Assembly: GCA_934120135.1 (NCBI GenBank)
Contig: CAKOTK010000004.1
Coordinates: 124,001-188,000 of the forward strand
Direction of reading: 5' to 3'
Source of the DNA: an uncultured Clostridia bacterium
Lineage (GTDB): Bacteria; Bacillota; Clostridia; TANB77; CAG-508
Length of the DNA: 64,000 nucleotides
Part shown: piece after piece, positions 25,035-32,538 of the stretch
Numbering within the stretch: the stretch's first letter is position 1
Layout: each line of letters starts with the position of its first letter
The notes under the pieces: generated by a model
Told to the model about the DNA's origin: nothing
The model's input: only the letters and a program-made list of their open reading frames with translations
Database searches by the model: none
Program-made: the position numbers and the translations under genes

Positions 25035-25916
25035 TTATCCATTGATTTGTTTTGCAACTTCTTCTGCAAAGTTTTCTTCTCTTTTTTGTAATCCTTCACC
25101 TTTTTCAAATCTAGCAAATCTAACTACTTTAGCTCCTTTAGATTCAACTAATTTTCCAACTTTTTGGTCTGGATCTTTTACGAAATCTTGCTCTACTAAA
25201 CAAATTTCTCCATAGAATTTTCCAATTCTACCTTGTACTATTTTTTCAGCAACTGCTTCTGGTTTTCCTTCATTAACAGCTTGTGCTTTTAAAATTTCCA
25301 TTTCATGTGCTACTCTGTCAGCTGGAACACTTTCTCTGTCTAAGTATTCTGGTTTAGCAGCAGCTATTTGCATACAAATATCTTTTGCTAATGTGCTGTC
25401 TCCACCTTCTAATTCAACTAAAACACCGATTTTTCCATCTCCATGAATATAGCTTTCAACTAATCCATTTGATTCAAATCTTTCAAATCTACGGATTGAC
25501 ATATTTTCACCAATTGTGGCAATTTTATTTGTTAATACATCTTTAACTGTTTTGTCTGGTTCTACAATTGAAGGTTGTTCTAATAATTCTTCTACTGAAG
25601 CTGGATTTTTTTCAGCAACTTGTTTTGCAACATCTGCTACAAAGCTTCTAAATTCTTCGTTTTTAGCAACGAAGTCTGTTTCTGCGTTAACTTCAACTAC
25701 AACACCAATTTTTTTGTCATCTGTTACATATGTTGTAACTAGACCTTCTGCTGCAATTCTGTCTGATTTTTTAGCAGCTTTTGCAATTCCTCTTTCACGT
25801 AAAAGTTCAATTGCTTTATCTTCATCTCCATTAGTTTCTGTTAATACCTTTTTGCAGTCCATCATTCCTGCGCCTGTTTTTTCTCTTAACTCTTTTACTT
25901 GTTCTGCAGTAATCAT
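25035..25916 (-). CDS. tsf: Translation elongation factor Ts
   Basis: EF-Ts recycles EF-Tu by exchanging GDP for GTP. The 293-aa protein has the UBA-like N-terminus MITAEQVKELREKTGAGMMD followed by CKKVLTETNGDEDKAI, and later VEVNAETDFVAKNEEF, all diagnostic. Family length is about 290. It follows rpsB on the same transcript with an 86-bp gap that holds a long stem-loop, so relative levels may be tuned there. The AAAAAAGGAGG site is strong. Confidence 0.97.
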   Translation of the reverse strand: MITAEQVKELREKTGAGMMDCKKVLTETNGDEDKAIELLRERGIAKAAKKSDRIAAEGLVTTYVTDDKKIGVVVEVNAETDFVAKNEEFRSFVADVAKQVAEKNPASVEELLEQPSIVEPDKTVKDVLTNKIATIGENMSIRRFERFESNGLVESYIHGDGKIGVLVELEGGDSTLAKDICMQIAAAKPEYLDRESVPADRVAHEMEILKAQAVNEGKPEAVAEKIVQGRIGKFYGEICLVEQDFVKDPDQKVGKLVESKGAKVVRFARFEKGEGLQKREENFAEEVAKQING

Positions 25917-25939
25917 AAAAAAATCCTCCTTTTTTGATT

Positions 25940-25987
25940 AAAGGATGTACTTTTTATCCTTACTTTTTAATAATAAGTACATCCTTT
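25940..25987 (-). promoter_or_regulatory. Stem-loop in the rpsB-tsf gap
   Basis: AAAGGATGTACTT and its complement (25940-25952, 25975-25987) form a 13-bp stem with a 22-nt loop, ending just before the tsf ribosome site. It may tune or process the rpsB-tsf mRNA. No strong U-tract follows. Confidence 0.5.
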
Positions 25988-26002
25988 TTAATAATATTTA
26001 TA

Positions 26003-26872
26003 TTATTCTGCTACTTCTTCTGTAGTAGCTTTTTTTCTTGTTCTTTTTGGTTTTTCTACTTCTGCTGTTTCAGCTTTATCAGCTACTTTTTCTTCATTTT
26101 TAGTTTCTTCAACTGCAACTACTTCTTCCATATCTGTAGGTTCTACTACTTCTTCAACTTCCATAGTTTCTTCTACAGTTTCCATAGATTCACCTTGTTT
26201 TCCTTCAATAACTGCATTTGCCATGCAATCTGCAATTAGTTTAACTGCTCTAATAGCATCGTCATTTCCTGGAATTGCGTAATCCACATCTTGTGGATTA
26301 CAGTTAGTATCTACTAAACCGATTACTGGAATTCCTAATTTTCTAGCTTCTAGAATTCCTATTTTTTCTTTTTTAGGATCAACTATAAACATAACTCCTG
26401 GTATTTCAGTCATTTCTTTAATACCTCCTAAGTTTTTCTCTAGTTTTTCCATTTCTTTCTTTAATAAAATAACTTCTTTTTTAGGTAAAACTTCAAAAGT
26501 ACCGTCTTCTTGCATTTTTTCAAGTTCTAGTAATCTTCCAATTCTTTTTCTAATTGTTGAGAAGTTAGTTAATGTACCACCTAACCATCTTTGATTTACA
26601 TAGTACATACCACATTTTTCTGCAGCTTCTTTAACACATTCTTGTGCTTGTTTTTTAGTTCCTACAAATAGAACTGTTTTTCCTGCTTCTGCTTGTTCTT
26701 TTAAGAAAGCATAAGCTTCATCTAATTTTTTAGATGTTTTTTGTAAGTCGATGATATGGATACCGTTTCTAGCTTGGAATATGTATTCAGCCATTTTAGG
26801 ATCCCATCTTCTTGTTTGATGTCCAAAGTGAACACCAGCTTCTAGTAATTGTTTCATTGCAACTACTGCCAT
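26003..26872 (-). CDS. rpsB: Ribosomal protein S2, with acidic C-terminal extension
   Basis: S2 is a small-subunit ribosomal protein. The 289-aa sequence begins MAVVAMKQLLEAGVHFGHQTRRWDPKM and contains FVGTKKQAQECVKEAAEKCGMYYVNQRWLGGTLTN, which are invariant S2 motifs. Usual length is about 230-240, so the last 45-50 residues (Glu/Val-rich with a terminal Lys/Arg run) are an acidic extension. The promoter at 26987-27015 overlaps the previous terminator stem. The leader is about 110 nt and holds a short hairpin followed by seven T, a possible attenuator. Confidence 0.96.
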   Translation of the reverse strand: MAVVAMKQLLEAGVHFGHQTRRWDPKMAEYIFQARNGIHIIDLQKTSKKLDEAYAFLKEQAEAGKTVLFVGTKKQAQECVKEAAEKCGMYYVNQRWLGGTLTNFSTIRKRIGRLLELEKMQEDGTFEVLPKKEVILLKKEMEKLEKNLGGIKEMTEIPGVMFIVDPKKEKIGILEARKLGIPVIGLVDTNCNPQDVDYAIPGNDDAIRAVKLIADCMANAVIEGKQGESMETVEETMEVEEVVEPTDMEEVVAVEETKNEEKVADKAETAEVEKPKRTRKKATTEEVAE

Positions 26873-26986
26873 TTTTCTTTCCTCCTTTTAGTTTTTCCTC
26901 CATACTGCTTCAGTCACATAAAAAAACTTGTGTATACAAGCACTCTTTTTATGCTAACAATATGTGTGTATTTTTCAACGCATTTA

Positions 26987-27015
26987 ATTATACCAAAAAA
27001 GCGTTGCAATTGCAA
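26987..27015 (-). promoter_or_regulatory. rpsB-tsf promoter
   Basis: TTGCAA (27010-27015) and TATAAT (26987-26992) are 17 bp apart on the minus strand. The -35 is embedded in the right arm of the upstream gene terminator. Confidence 0.7.
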
Positions 27016-27023
27016 CACTTTTT
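26996..27023 (-). terminator. Rho-independent terminator after the antitoxin gene
   Basis: A 14-bp stem (26996-27009 with 27010-27023, one G-U on the minus-strand RNA) is followed by T-rich sequence. It closes the toxin-antitoxin operon. Confidence 0.7.
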
Positions 27024-27046
27024 GTGAATTTTTATATAATTTATTA

Positions 27047-28048
27047 TTAAATTGCTGTTACTCTTTTAAATTGGTCATCACTATATTTTTTTATGTCTAA
27101 TATATTTAACATATCATATTTATCTTTTACTTTTTCAAAATATTCTTCAATGTCACTTTTTCTTATTACATTATTAGAATTTTCTGTTGGCAATAGACCT
27201 CTTCTAGCATTTATCCATGGTGTCTCATAATGCGACATCTTCTCTAATGCTTTACCATTATAATATCCAAAACATTTTAGTATAACGTCAAGCATTTCTC
27301 TTTTTTCGTCAGCAAGCATATCCTCAACATCATAGTTTATATCTATAATTATATTAGCAGATTTAAAATCCTTGTATTTCTCATATATTTCAACATATAC
27401 CGGTCCATGTATCCATGCTTGACAATCATTTTCAAATAAAAATTTGCCAAAAAAAGCCTTATAAAAGCCCTGTGCATAATATAAAATTTTTTGTAATGCT
27501 AAAGGTGTAATCTCTTTTCCAATTTCAATTATATACTCTGAAATCATTTCTATGTCGCTTTCTATATTTACAAGTTCCTCTCCTTTTTGTATAGCAATAG
27601 CCTGTTTTACATTTTTATATGCTTTTTCTGTAATTAACTCTTTATTATTTTCAAGCAATTCATTCATATATTTTTCATCATTTAAAATTTTATATAATTG
27701 ATCTGAATAAACTTTTGAAGGTACATCTCCGCTTAAATATCTTAGCAAAGTTCCTTCTCCCCATCCTAATAATTTAGAAAGGGGTTTTTTACCTATTTTG
27801 TATTTACTTAATATTTTGTTGATTTCTTCTTCTGTAATAATATTTTCTTCGCTTCTGTAGGCTTTATCAATTCTAATTAAATTTTCATCGCTAATTTTAT
27901 TTGAACTAATTTCTTCTCCACAATTTTTGCAATAGCCCACTAATTTTTTATAATTATATTTTTTACCTTTAATTTCAACATTTGCATCAATTTCTTTTAT
28001 TTCGTATCCAACTAAATTATTACATTTTTCACAAAAACCCCTATTCAT
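27047..28048 (-). CDS. MqsA-type antitoxin with Panacea (SocA-like) domain
   Basis: 333 aa. The N-terminus has a zinc-ribbon with CEKC and CKNC (about residues 7-45). A helix-turn-helix region follows (about 78-115, LSKLLGWGEGTLLRYLSG), as in MqsA antitoxins. The C-terminal part (about 160-310), with ITPLALQKILYYAQGFYKAF and WIHGPVYVEIYEKYKDF, matches the Panacea/SocA domain (DUF4065). That domain serves as a neutralising platform in many toxin-antitoxin systems (Kurata and colleagues, from memory). It follows an MqsR-like toxin gene by 18 bp, the toxin-first order of mqsRA. Autoregulation through the zinc-ribbon/HTH is likely, since an inverted repeat covers the promoter. Confidence 0.85.
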   Translation of the reverse strand: MNRGFCEKCNNLVGYEIKEIDANVEIKGKKYNYKKLVGYCKNCGEEISSNKISDENLIRIDKAYRSEENIITEEEINKILSKYKIGKKPLSKLLGWGEGTLLRYLSGDVPSKVYSDQLYKILNDEKYMNELLENNKELITEKAYKNVKQAIAIQKGEELVNIESDIEMISEYIIEIGKEITPLALQKILYYAQGFYKAFFGKFLFENDCQAWIHGPVYVEIYEKYKDFKSANIIIDINYDVEDMLADEKREMLDVILKCFGYYNGKALEKMSHYETPWINARRGLLPTENSNNVIRKSDIEEYFEKVKDKYDMLNILDIKKYSDDQFKRVTAI

Positions 28049-28066
28049 AACAACTCCTCTTAATAT

Positions 28067-28465
28067 TTATAAAAATAATCTTTCTATTTTTTTCTCTGGA
28101 TTATGAAATGAAACTATTATAATAAAATTATCCTTCTTAACTGCAATTTTTATATATACTTCCACTTTTTCTATTGTTCCCCAATTGTTCAATTCATACT
28201 CTCTACAAAAAATATATAATCTTTCTTGTGGATTATTGTAATTATCTACAGAATAGCAAAAATCATTTACTTCTAATTCTATTAGCATTTGTTTTTGTCT
28301 ATTACTATCCAGTTTATATTTTTGGATAAATAATTGATTTTTTAAATTTTTTACAGTATTGCAGACTATAAATTTATCTCTTTCTATACTCTTTTTCACG
28401 GTTTCTAAATACTTTTCTATTTCGAGTTTAGTATGATTAGTATATTTACGGGTACTATTTGTCAC
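28067..28465 (-). CDS. MqsR-like mRNA-interferase-type toxin
   Basis: The 132-aa basic protein has the MqsR layout: an N-terminal helix-rich half (EIEKYLETVKKSIERDKF), an ELEVNDFCYSVDNYNNPQERLY segment, then EVYIKIAVKKDNFIIIVSFH, like the MqsR C-terminal beta strands. MqsR cleaves mRNA at GCU; whether this protein does is not known. The open frame extends upstream to 28528, but the GTG at 28463-28465 follows AAAGGAGACTATA and is the best start. It lies first in the operon with the Panacea antitoxin, which should neutralise it. Confidence 0.72.
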   Translation of the reverse strand: MTNSTRKYTNHTKLEIEKYLETVKKSIERDKFIVCNTVKNLKNQLFIQKYKLDSNRQKQMLIELEVNDFCYSVDNYNNPQERLYIFCREYELNNWGTIEKVEVYIKIAVKKDNFIIIVSFHNPEKKIERLFL

Positions 28466-28495
28466 TATAGTCTCCTTTCTTTTAGTATCAATTAG

Positions 28496-28519
28496 TACTA
28501 TTTTATCATTTAAATAGTA
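28496..28519. promoter_or_regulatory. Inverted-repeat operator over the toxin-antitoxin promoter
   Basis: TACTATTT (28496-28503) and AAATAGTA (28512-28519) form a perfect 8-bp inverted repeat around the -10. A second, imperfect AGTA-type repeat (28484-28499) lies next to it. This fits autorepression by the HTH antitoxin. Confidence 0.6.
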
Positions 28520-28528
28520 ACTTGTCAA
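28500..28528 (-). promoter_or_regulatory. Promoter of the toxin-antitoxin operon
   Basis: TTGACA (28523-28528) and TAAAAT (28500-28505) are 17 bp apart on the minus strand. Confidence 0.75.
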
Positions 28529-28638
28529 GTTAATTTTATACTATTTTTTATCAACCTTTGTTTGCCTCAAGTTTTTTTGCACTTTAATATTTTATATCTA
28601 TTTTTTTATTTTTTGTAGTTTTTTGTCAAAATTTGTGA

Positions 28639-28644
28639 TATAAT
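28639..28644 (+). promoter_or_regulatory. -10 element of the YvyF-like gene
   Basis: A perfect TATAAT lies 34 bp before the start codon; no convincing -35 was found at 16-18 bp. Confidence 0.4.
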
Positions 28645-28677
28645 ATTTTTGTTTACAAATGAATGGAGGTAATTGTT

Positions 28678-28923
28678 ATGAATTTTAATAGATGTAGTCG
28701 TTGTGGTGGTTTCTTTATGGCCGAAGGAGATACTTGTCCTAATTGCCTTCAAAGAGATAAGTTTGAAATGAATAGGCTAGAAAATTTTATTGAAGAAAAT
28801 CCTAATGCTACTTTAAGTATGAATGATATTGCTTCAAATACTGGAATTTCTGATAAGAATTTAAATAGATTTTTAGCTAATGAGCAATTTAATGAATTTA
28901 TAAATAAAAATATATCTTTATAA
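28678..28923 (+). CDS. YvyF-like (TIGR03826) zinc-ribbon protein
   Basis: The 81-aa protein has CSRCGGFFMAEGDTCPNC (residues 5-22), a small zinc ribbon, then NATLSMNDIASNTGISDKNLNRFL, a helix-turn-helix-like segment. This is the layout of YvyF, a flagellar-operon protein of Bacillus, but here it is alone with no flagellar gene in sight. It may act as a small transcription factor. The start is the ATG at 28678 with GGAGGT upstream, not the ATG at 28663. Confidence 0.75.
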   Translation: MNFNRCSRCGGFFMAEGDTCPNCLQRDKFEMNRLENFIEENPNATLSMNDIASNTGISDKNLNRFLANEQFNEFINKNISL

Positions 28924-28928
28924 AAAAA

Positions 28929-28980
28929 AAAAAAAATAGGGACAGAAAAATTTTACAAATTTTCTGTCCCTATTTTTTTT
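28929..28980. repeat. Long hairpin element and bidirectional terminator (GGGACAGAAAA core)
   Basis: Perfect 21-bp arms (28929-28949, 28960-28980) with a 10-nt loop lie between the YvyF-like gene and the phosphorylase gene, with A/T tracts on both sides. The stem core GGGACAGAAA resembles two other long hairpins at 34740 and 53518. Confidence 0.8.
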
Positions 28981-28981
28981 A

Positions 28982-30280
28982 TTACACAATTTTCAAAATG
29001 TCTTGTTTTTTACTTGCTGGTTGATTAGTTATTGTATATGCATTAAGTACATCTTTTGCTATTTCATTTCCTAAGTTCTCGCCATTTGCATAAATATATG
29101 CAAGAATGTCTCCATTTTCAACTTTGTCCCCTATTTTCTTTTCTAACACAATTCCAACAGAAAAGTCTATATTATCTTCTTTTTTCTTTCTTCCAGCACC
29201 TAAATTCATTGACGCTTTTCCTATTTCTTGTGCATCAAGTTTCTCTACATATCCGCTTCCTTCTGATATAACAGGCACTACAAATTTTGCCTTTTCAAAT
29301 TTTTCTATATCTTCTAAATAGCTAATGTCTCCACCTTGTTTTTGTATCCATTGTTCCAGTTTTTCAAATGCTTTACCATTTTGAATTTGCTCTAACATTT
29401 TTTGCTTATTTTCTTCTATGTCATTTCCTTTTCCTGCAAGTTTTATCATATATGCACCTAGTGTTAATATTACCTCTTCTACATCTGGTTGCATATTTCC
29501 TTTTAGAAATTCTATTGTCTCAATTACCTCTAAAGAGTTTCCCACAGCCCTTCCTAAAGGTTCTTCCATACTTGTAATAACGCAAACTGTTTCTTTGTTA
29601 GCTAATTCGCCTATTTTCTTCATTGTTTCAGCAAGTTTTGTGGCATTATCTAAGTCTTTCATAAATGCTCCGCTTCCACATGTAACATCAAGAACTATTT
29701 TATTTGCACCTGCAGCTATTTTTTTGCTCATTATGCTTGATGCAATAAGTGGAATGCTCTCAGTTGTTGATGTAGTATCTCTTAAAGCATATAGCTTTTT
29801 ATCTGCCGGAGCTAAGTTTAATGTTTGACCCATTAAAGCTATTCCTATTTCTTTTACATTTTGAATAAATTGGTCTATTGTAAGGCTTGTGTTATAGCCT
29901 GGTATCGCCTCTAACTTATCTATTGTTCCACCTGTATATCCTAACCCTCTTCCTGACATTTTTGCTACTGGAATATCAAGTGATGCAATTATTGGTGCTA
30001 AAATTAGTGTTACTTTATCACCAATTCCTCCTGTACTATGTTTATCAACCACTATTCCCAATTGTGATAAATCCAGAATATCTCCAGAATGTGCCATTGT
30101 TAATGTTAAGTTTGTTGTTTCTTCTTCGTCCATTCCATTTAGATAAATCGCCATTGTTAAAGCAGACGCTTGATAATCTGGTATATTTCCATTTGTATAA
30201 TTTTGCACAAAATACTCTATTTCTTCTTTACTTAGCTTTTGTTTATCTCTTTTTTTAGCTATAATCTCTAAAATATTCAT
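28982..30280 (-). CDS. pdp: Pyrimidine-nucleoside phosphorylase
   Basis: This cytoplasmic enzyme splits pyrimidine nucleosides with phosphate, releasing (deoxy)ribose 1-phosphate for salvage. The 432-aa protein has DKHSTGGIGDKVTLILAP (about residues 81-98) and KMSGRGLGYTGGTIDKLEAIPG (about 107-128), the phosphate and nucleoside motifs of the thymidine/pyrimidine-nucleoside phosphorylase family, and a C-terminal biotinyl-like domain (GSGYVEKLDAQEIG). Family length is about 430. It follows rnhB by 15 bp. The bacterial group usually acts on uridine and thymidine alike. Confidence 0.93.
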   Translation of the reverse strand: MNILEIIAKKRDKQKLSKEEIEYFVQNYTNGNIPDYQASALTMAIYLNGMDEEETTNLTLTMAHSGDILDLSQLGIVVDKHSTGGIGDKVTLILAPIIASLDIPVAKMSGRGLGYTGGTIDKLEAIPGYNTSLTIDQFIQNVKEIGIALMGQTLNLAPADKKLYALRDTTSTTESIPLIASSIMSKKIAAGANKIVLDVTCGSGAFMKDLDNATKLAETMKKIGELANKETVCVITSMEEPLGRAVGNSLEVIETIEFLKGNMQPDVEEVILTLGAYMIKLAGKGNDIEENKQKMLEQIQNGKAFEKLEQWIQKQGGDISYLEDIEKFEKAKFVVPVISEGSGYVEKLDAQEIGKASMNLGAGRKKKEDNIDFSVGIVLEKKIGDKVENGDILAYIYANGENLGNEIAKDVLNAYTITNQPASKKQDILKIV

Positions 30281-30295
30281 TTTAATTTCATCCTT

Positions 30296-30958
30296 TTATA
30301 TAAAATTCTTAATAAAACTAACCCTATGTAGAGTACAAGGTCCATACTCTTTTATAGCTTTTATATGTGCAGCTGTTCCATATCCTTTATGTTTAGCAAA
30401 ACCATATTGAGGATATATTTCATCCCATTGTCTCATTATTCTGTCCCTTGTTACTTTTGCAATAATTGATGCACATGCTATTGAATAACTAATTGCATCT
30501 CCATGAATAATTGATTTATATGGTATTCCATCTGTATCAATTTTAGTTAGTGCATCTACCAAAATTGCGTCTGGCTTTGTAATTCCAAGTTCTGGCTTTT
30601 CTGCTAGTTTAGCTTCCATATCTTTTATCGCTGTTGTTAAACCCTTTTTAGTTGCTTGTAATATATTTATTTCATCAATTTCTTTTTGGTCAATAATTCC
30701 TATTCCATAACTAATTGCCTCACTAGTTATTTGTTCATATAGCATTTCTCTTTTTTTCTCAGATATCTTTTTAGAATCGTTAACTCCTTCTATCATTGAG
30801 TTTTTTGGCATTAAAGCACATGCTACCACAACTGGTCCTGCTAAAGGCCCTCTTCCTGCTTCATCTATTCCGGCAATTGCTTTTAATCCTTTTTCACTAT
30901 ATAACTCTTCTTCTACTTTTTTTAAATTTGTTAATCTCTCTAACTCTTTTTCCTTCAT
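30296..30958 (-). CDS. rnhB: Ribonuclease HII
   Basis: RNase HII cuts RNA in RNA-DNA hybrids and removes misincorporated ribonucleotides. The 220-aa protein has AGIDEAGRGPLAGPVVVAC (about residues 28-46) with the catalytic Asp-Glu pair, and later GDAISYSIACASIIAKVTRD, the second acidic motif. It begins 1 bp after the extra pilin-like gene, whose last codons supply the GGAG ribosome site, so its translation is coupled. Confidence 0.94.
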   Translation of the reverse strand: MKEKELERLTNLKKVEEELYSEKGLKAIAGIDEAGRGPLAGPVVVACALMPKNSMIEGVNDSKKISEKKREMLYEQITSEAISYGIGIIDQKEIDEINILQATKKGLTTAIKDMEAKLAEKPELGITKPDAILVDALTKIDTDGIPYKSIIHGDAISYSIACASIIAKVTRDRIMRQWDEIYPQYGFAKHKGYGTAAHIKAIKEYGPCTLHRVSFIKNFI

Positions 30959-30959
30959 T

Positions 30960-31442
30960 TTATTGCTCCAATTTTAATTCTTCAATATTATCTATATCAT
31001 AATAACTACTTCCTGCTAGTTCGTATCCTTTTGTATAATACACTGCTCCATCTGTATATTCAACAATATAATATGAGTTTTCTTCTAGTTTAACTTGTTG
31101 TAATCCCATTTCGTCTAAATTTTGTTGATTTACTGCATAATACTTTTTGTCTTTTTCTTCTATATCGATTGAATTATTATTTAAAAACTCTTGTATTGCT
31201 GGTTCATCTTTAATATCTGCAAGCTTAGTTCCTATTAATATTTCATCTTTCTTTTCTAGTATATAATCTGATGATATTTTTTTAACTTTTGCCTGCACTA
31301 ATAGCAAATCTGTTTTTATATCTTCTAACTCTTCTTTTGTTGTCTGCATTCTTACATAATACACAACTCCAAATACTATGAATGCAATTATTAGCACAAA
31401 AAATATCGTTCCTGCTAATGTTAATCCCTTTTGACTTTTCAT
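30960..31442 (-). CDS. Pilin-like protein outside the pilus operon
   Basis: The 160-aa protein starts MKSQKG and then LTLAGTIFFVLIIAFIVFGVVYYV, a prepilin leader and assembly helix. The rest is polar with Asp/Glu/Tyr-rich stretches near its C-terminus. The +5 residue is Gly, not Glu. The open frame begins at 31502, but AGAAGGAGAACAACA precedes the ATG at 31440-31442, which is the better start. It heads the rnhB-pdp operon rather than the pilus operon, suggesting an accessory pilus or competence-type pseudopilin under separate control. Confidence 0.75.
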   Translation of the reverse strand: MKSQKGLTLAGTIFFVLIIAFIVFGVVYYVRMQTTKEELEDIKTDLLLVQAKVKKISSDYILEKKDEILIGTKLADIKDEPAIQEFLNNNSIDIEEKDKKYYAVNQQNLDEMGLQQVKLEENSYYIVEYTDGAVYYTKGYELAGSSYYDIDNIEELKLEQ

Positions 31443-31473
31443 TGTTGTTCTCCTTCTACTTTTTATATATGAT

Positions 31474-31502
31474 ATTATATAAGTAATATTCATTTTTTTC
31501 AA
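31474..31502 (-). promoter_or_regulatory. Promoter of the pilin-like/rnhB/pdp operon
   Basis: TTGAAA (31497-31502) and TATAAT (31474-31479) are 17 bp apart on the minus strand. Confidence 0.7.
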
Positions 31503-31524
31503 GTCAAAACAATTACAAAATTTG

Positions 31525-31553
31525 TTGCCTTTTATTTAATTTTGTAGTATTAT
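31525..31553 (+). promoter_or_regulatory. Promoter of the HD-GYP/PBP operon
   Basis: TTGCCT (31525-31530) and TATTAT (31548-31553) are 17 bp apart, divergent from the promoter at 31474-31502. Confidence 0.5.
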
Positions 31554-31588
31554 TAACTTAATTACAAAAGATTTTAAAGGAGAGTTAC

Positions 31589-32527
31589 ATGTTTGAACAA
31601 AAATTTGATTTTTATAGTCCATTAAATTTAAAAGCATATAATTTAGATAAAACTATGCGCTATCAATTGGACGTTTTGGGTAAATTAGACCCTTTTACCA
31701 AAAAGCACAGTGAGAATGTTGCAAATTTGTGTTGTAGAATTTGCGAATATTTAAGGTGTAAAACTTCTTTTACTGTTCACTGTACAATTGGTGGATATTT
31801 GCATGATATTGGTAAACAATTTATTCCACCAGAAATTTTAAATAAGCCTGATAGACTAACACCTGAGGAATATGAAGTTATAAAAACGCATACTACTCTT
31901 GGTTATAATATGTGTATGAAGGACCCTAACCTTCGTCCATATGCTTTATTTGCATTAGATCATCATGAGGCACTAAATGGTTCTGGATATCCAAATGGCA
32001 TTACAAAAAAAGATATTCCTTATGGAGCCCAAATTGTGCGTGTTGCTGATGAATATGACGCTCTTGTTACCAAAAGACAATATACTACTCACGTTAATAT
32101 ATCTGAAACGTTAAAAGACCTTATAAAAAATGCTCAACCCGACCCTAGATTTGTTGCTTTAGATCAACTAAATACACATGAGAAAGAGGGAAAAATAAAT
32201 GGAGCAATCTTGAAAAAATTATTTAAGGTTGTTATTGATGATACCTTATATGAGATTAGTTGTGTTATGGATTATGTAGAATATTTAAAAGAACAAATTA
32301 AACGTTTAGAGTTAATTCAATCTTATCAAAGGAAAGCAGATAATTCTAATAAAGAAAAAACAAAAGATTATTACCATGAGGGTATGACCATTTTATTTCA
32401 ACAAGGCGAAACTATGGAGAACTATACTCAAATATTAGATGAATATAAAGAAGCTTTGAAGGTCCGCGAACATGTAATTGAACAGTTATATGATGAAATT
32501 AAAATTATAAAGAGATTGAAAGTCTAA
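31589..32527 (+). CDS. HD-GYP-domain phosphodiesterase
   Basis: The 312-aa protein has an HD motif HDIGK (about residues 72-76) and a GYP-type DHHEALNGSGYP (about 129-140), typical of HD-GYP enzymes that hydrolyse cyclic di-GMP to GMP. The C-terminal half is helical with a coiled-coil character (VEYLKEQIKRLELIQ). Cyclic di-GMP often controls type IV pili and biofilm, so this gene may tie into the pilus operon; that is inference. It is followed after 11 bp by a SpoVD-like PBP, so both are probably expressed together. Confidence 0.88.
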   Translation: MFEQKFDFYSPLNLKAYNLDKTMRYQLDVLGKLDPFTKKHSENVANLCCRICEYLRCKTSFTVHCTIGGYLHDIGKQFIPPEILNKPDRLTPEEYEVIKTHTTLGYNMCMKDPNLRPYALFALDHHEALNGSGYPNGITKKDIPYGAQIVRVADEYDALVTKRQYTTHVNISETLKDLIKNAQPDPRFVALDQLNTHEKEGKINGAILKKLFKVVIDDTLYEISCVMDYVEYLKEQIKRLELIQSYQRKADNSNKEKTKDYYHEGMTILFQQGETMENYTQILDEYKEALKVREHVIEQLYDEIKIIKRLKV

Positions 32528-32538
32528 ATGGAGGAATA

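Noticed and set aside
28663..28677. Earlier ATG for the YvyF-like gene
   Set aside because: The GGAGGT ribosome site lies between the two ATGs and fits only the later one.
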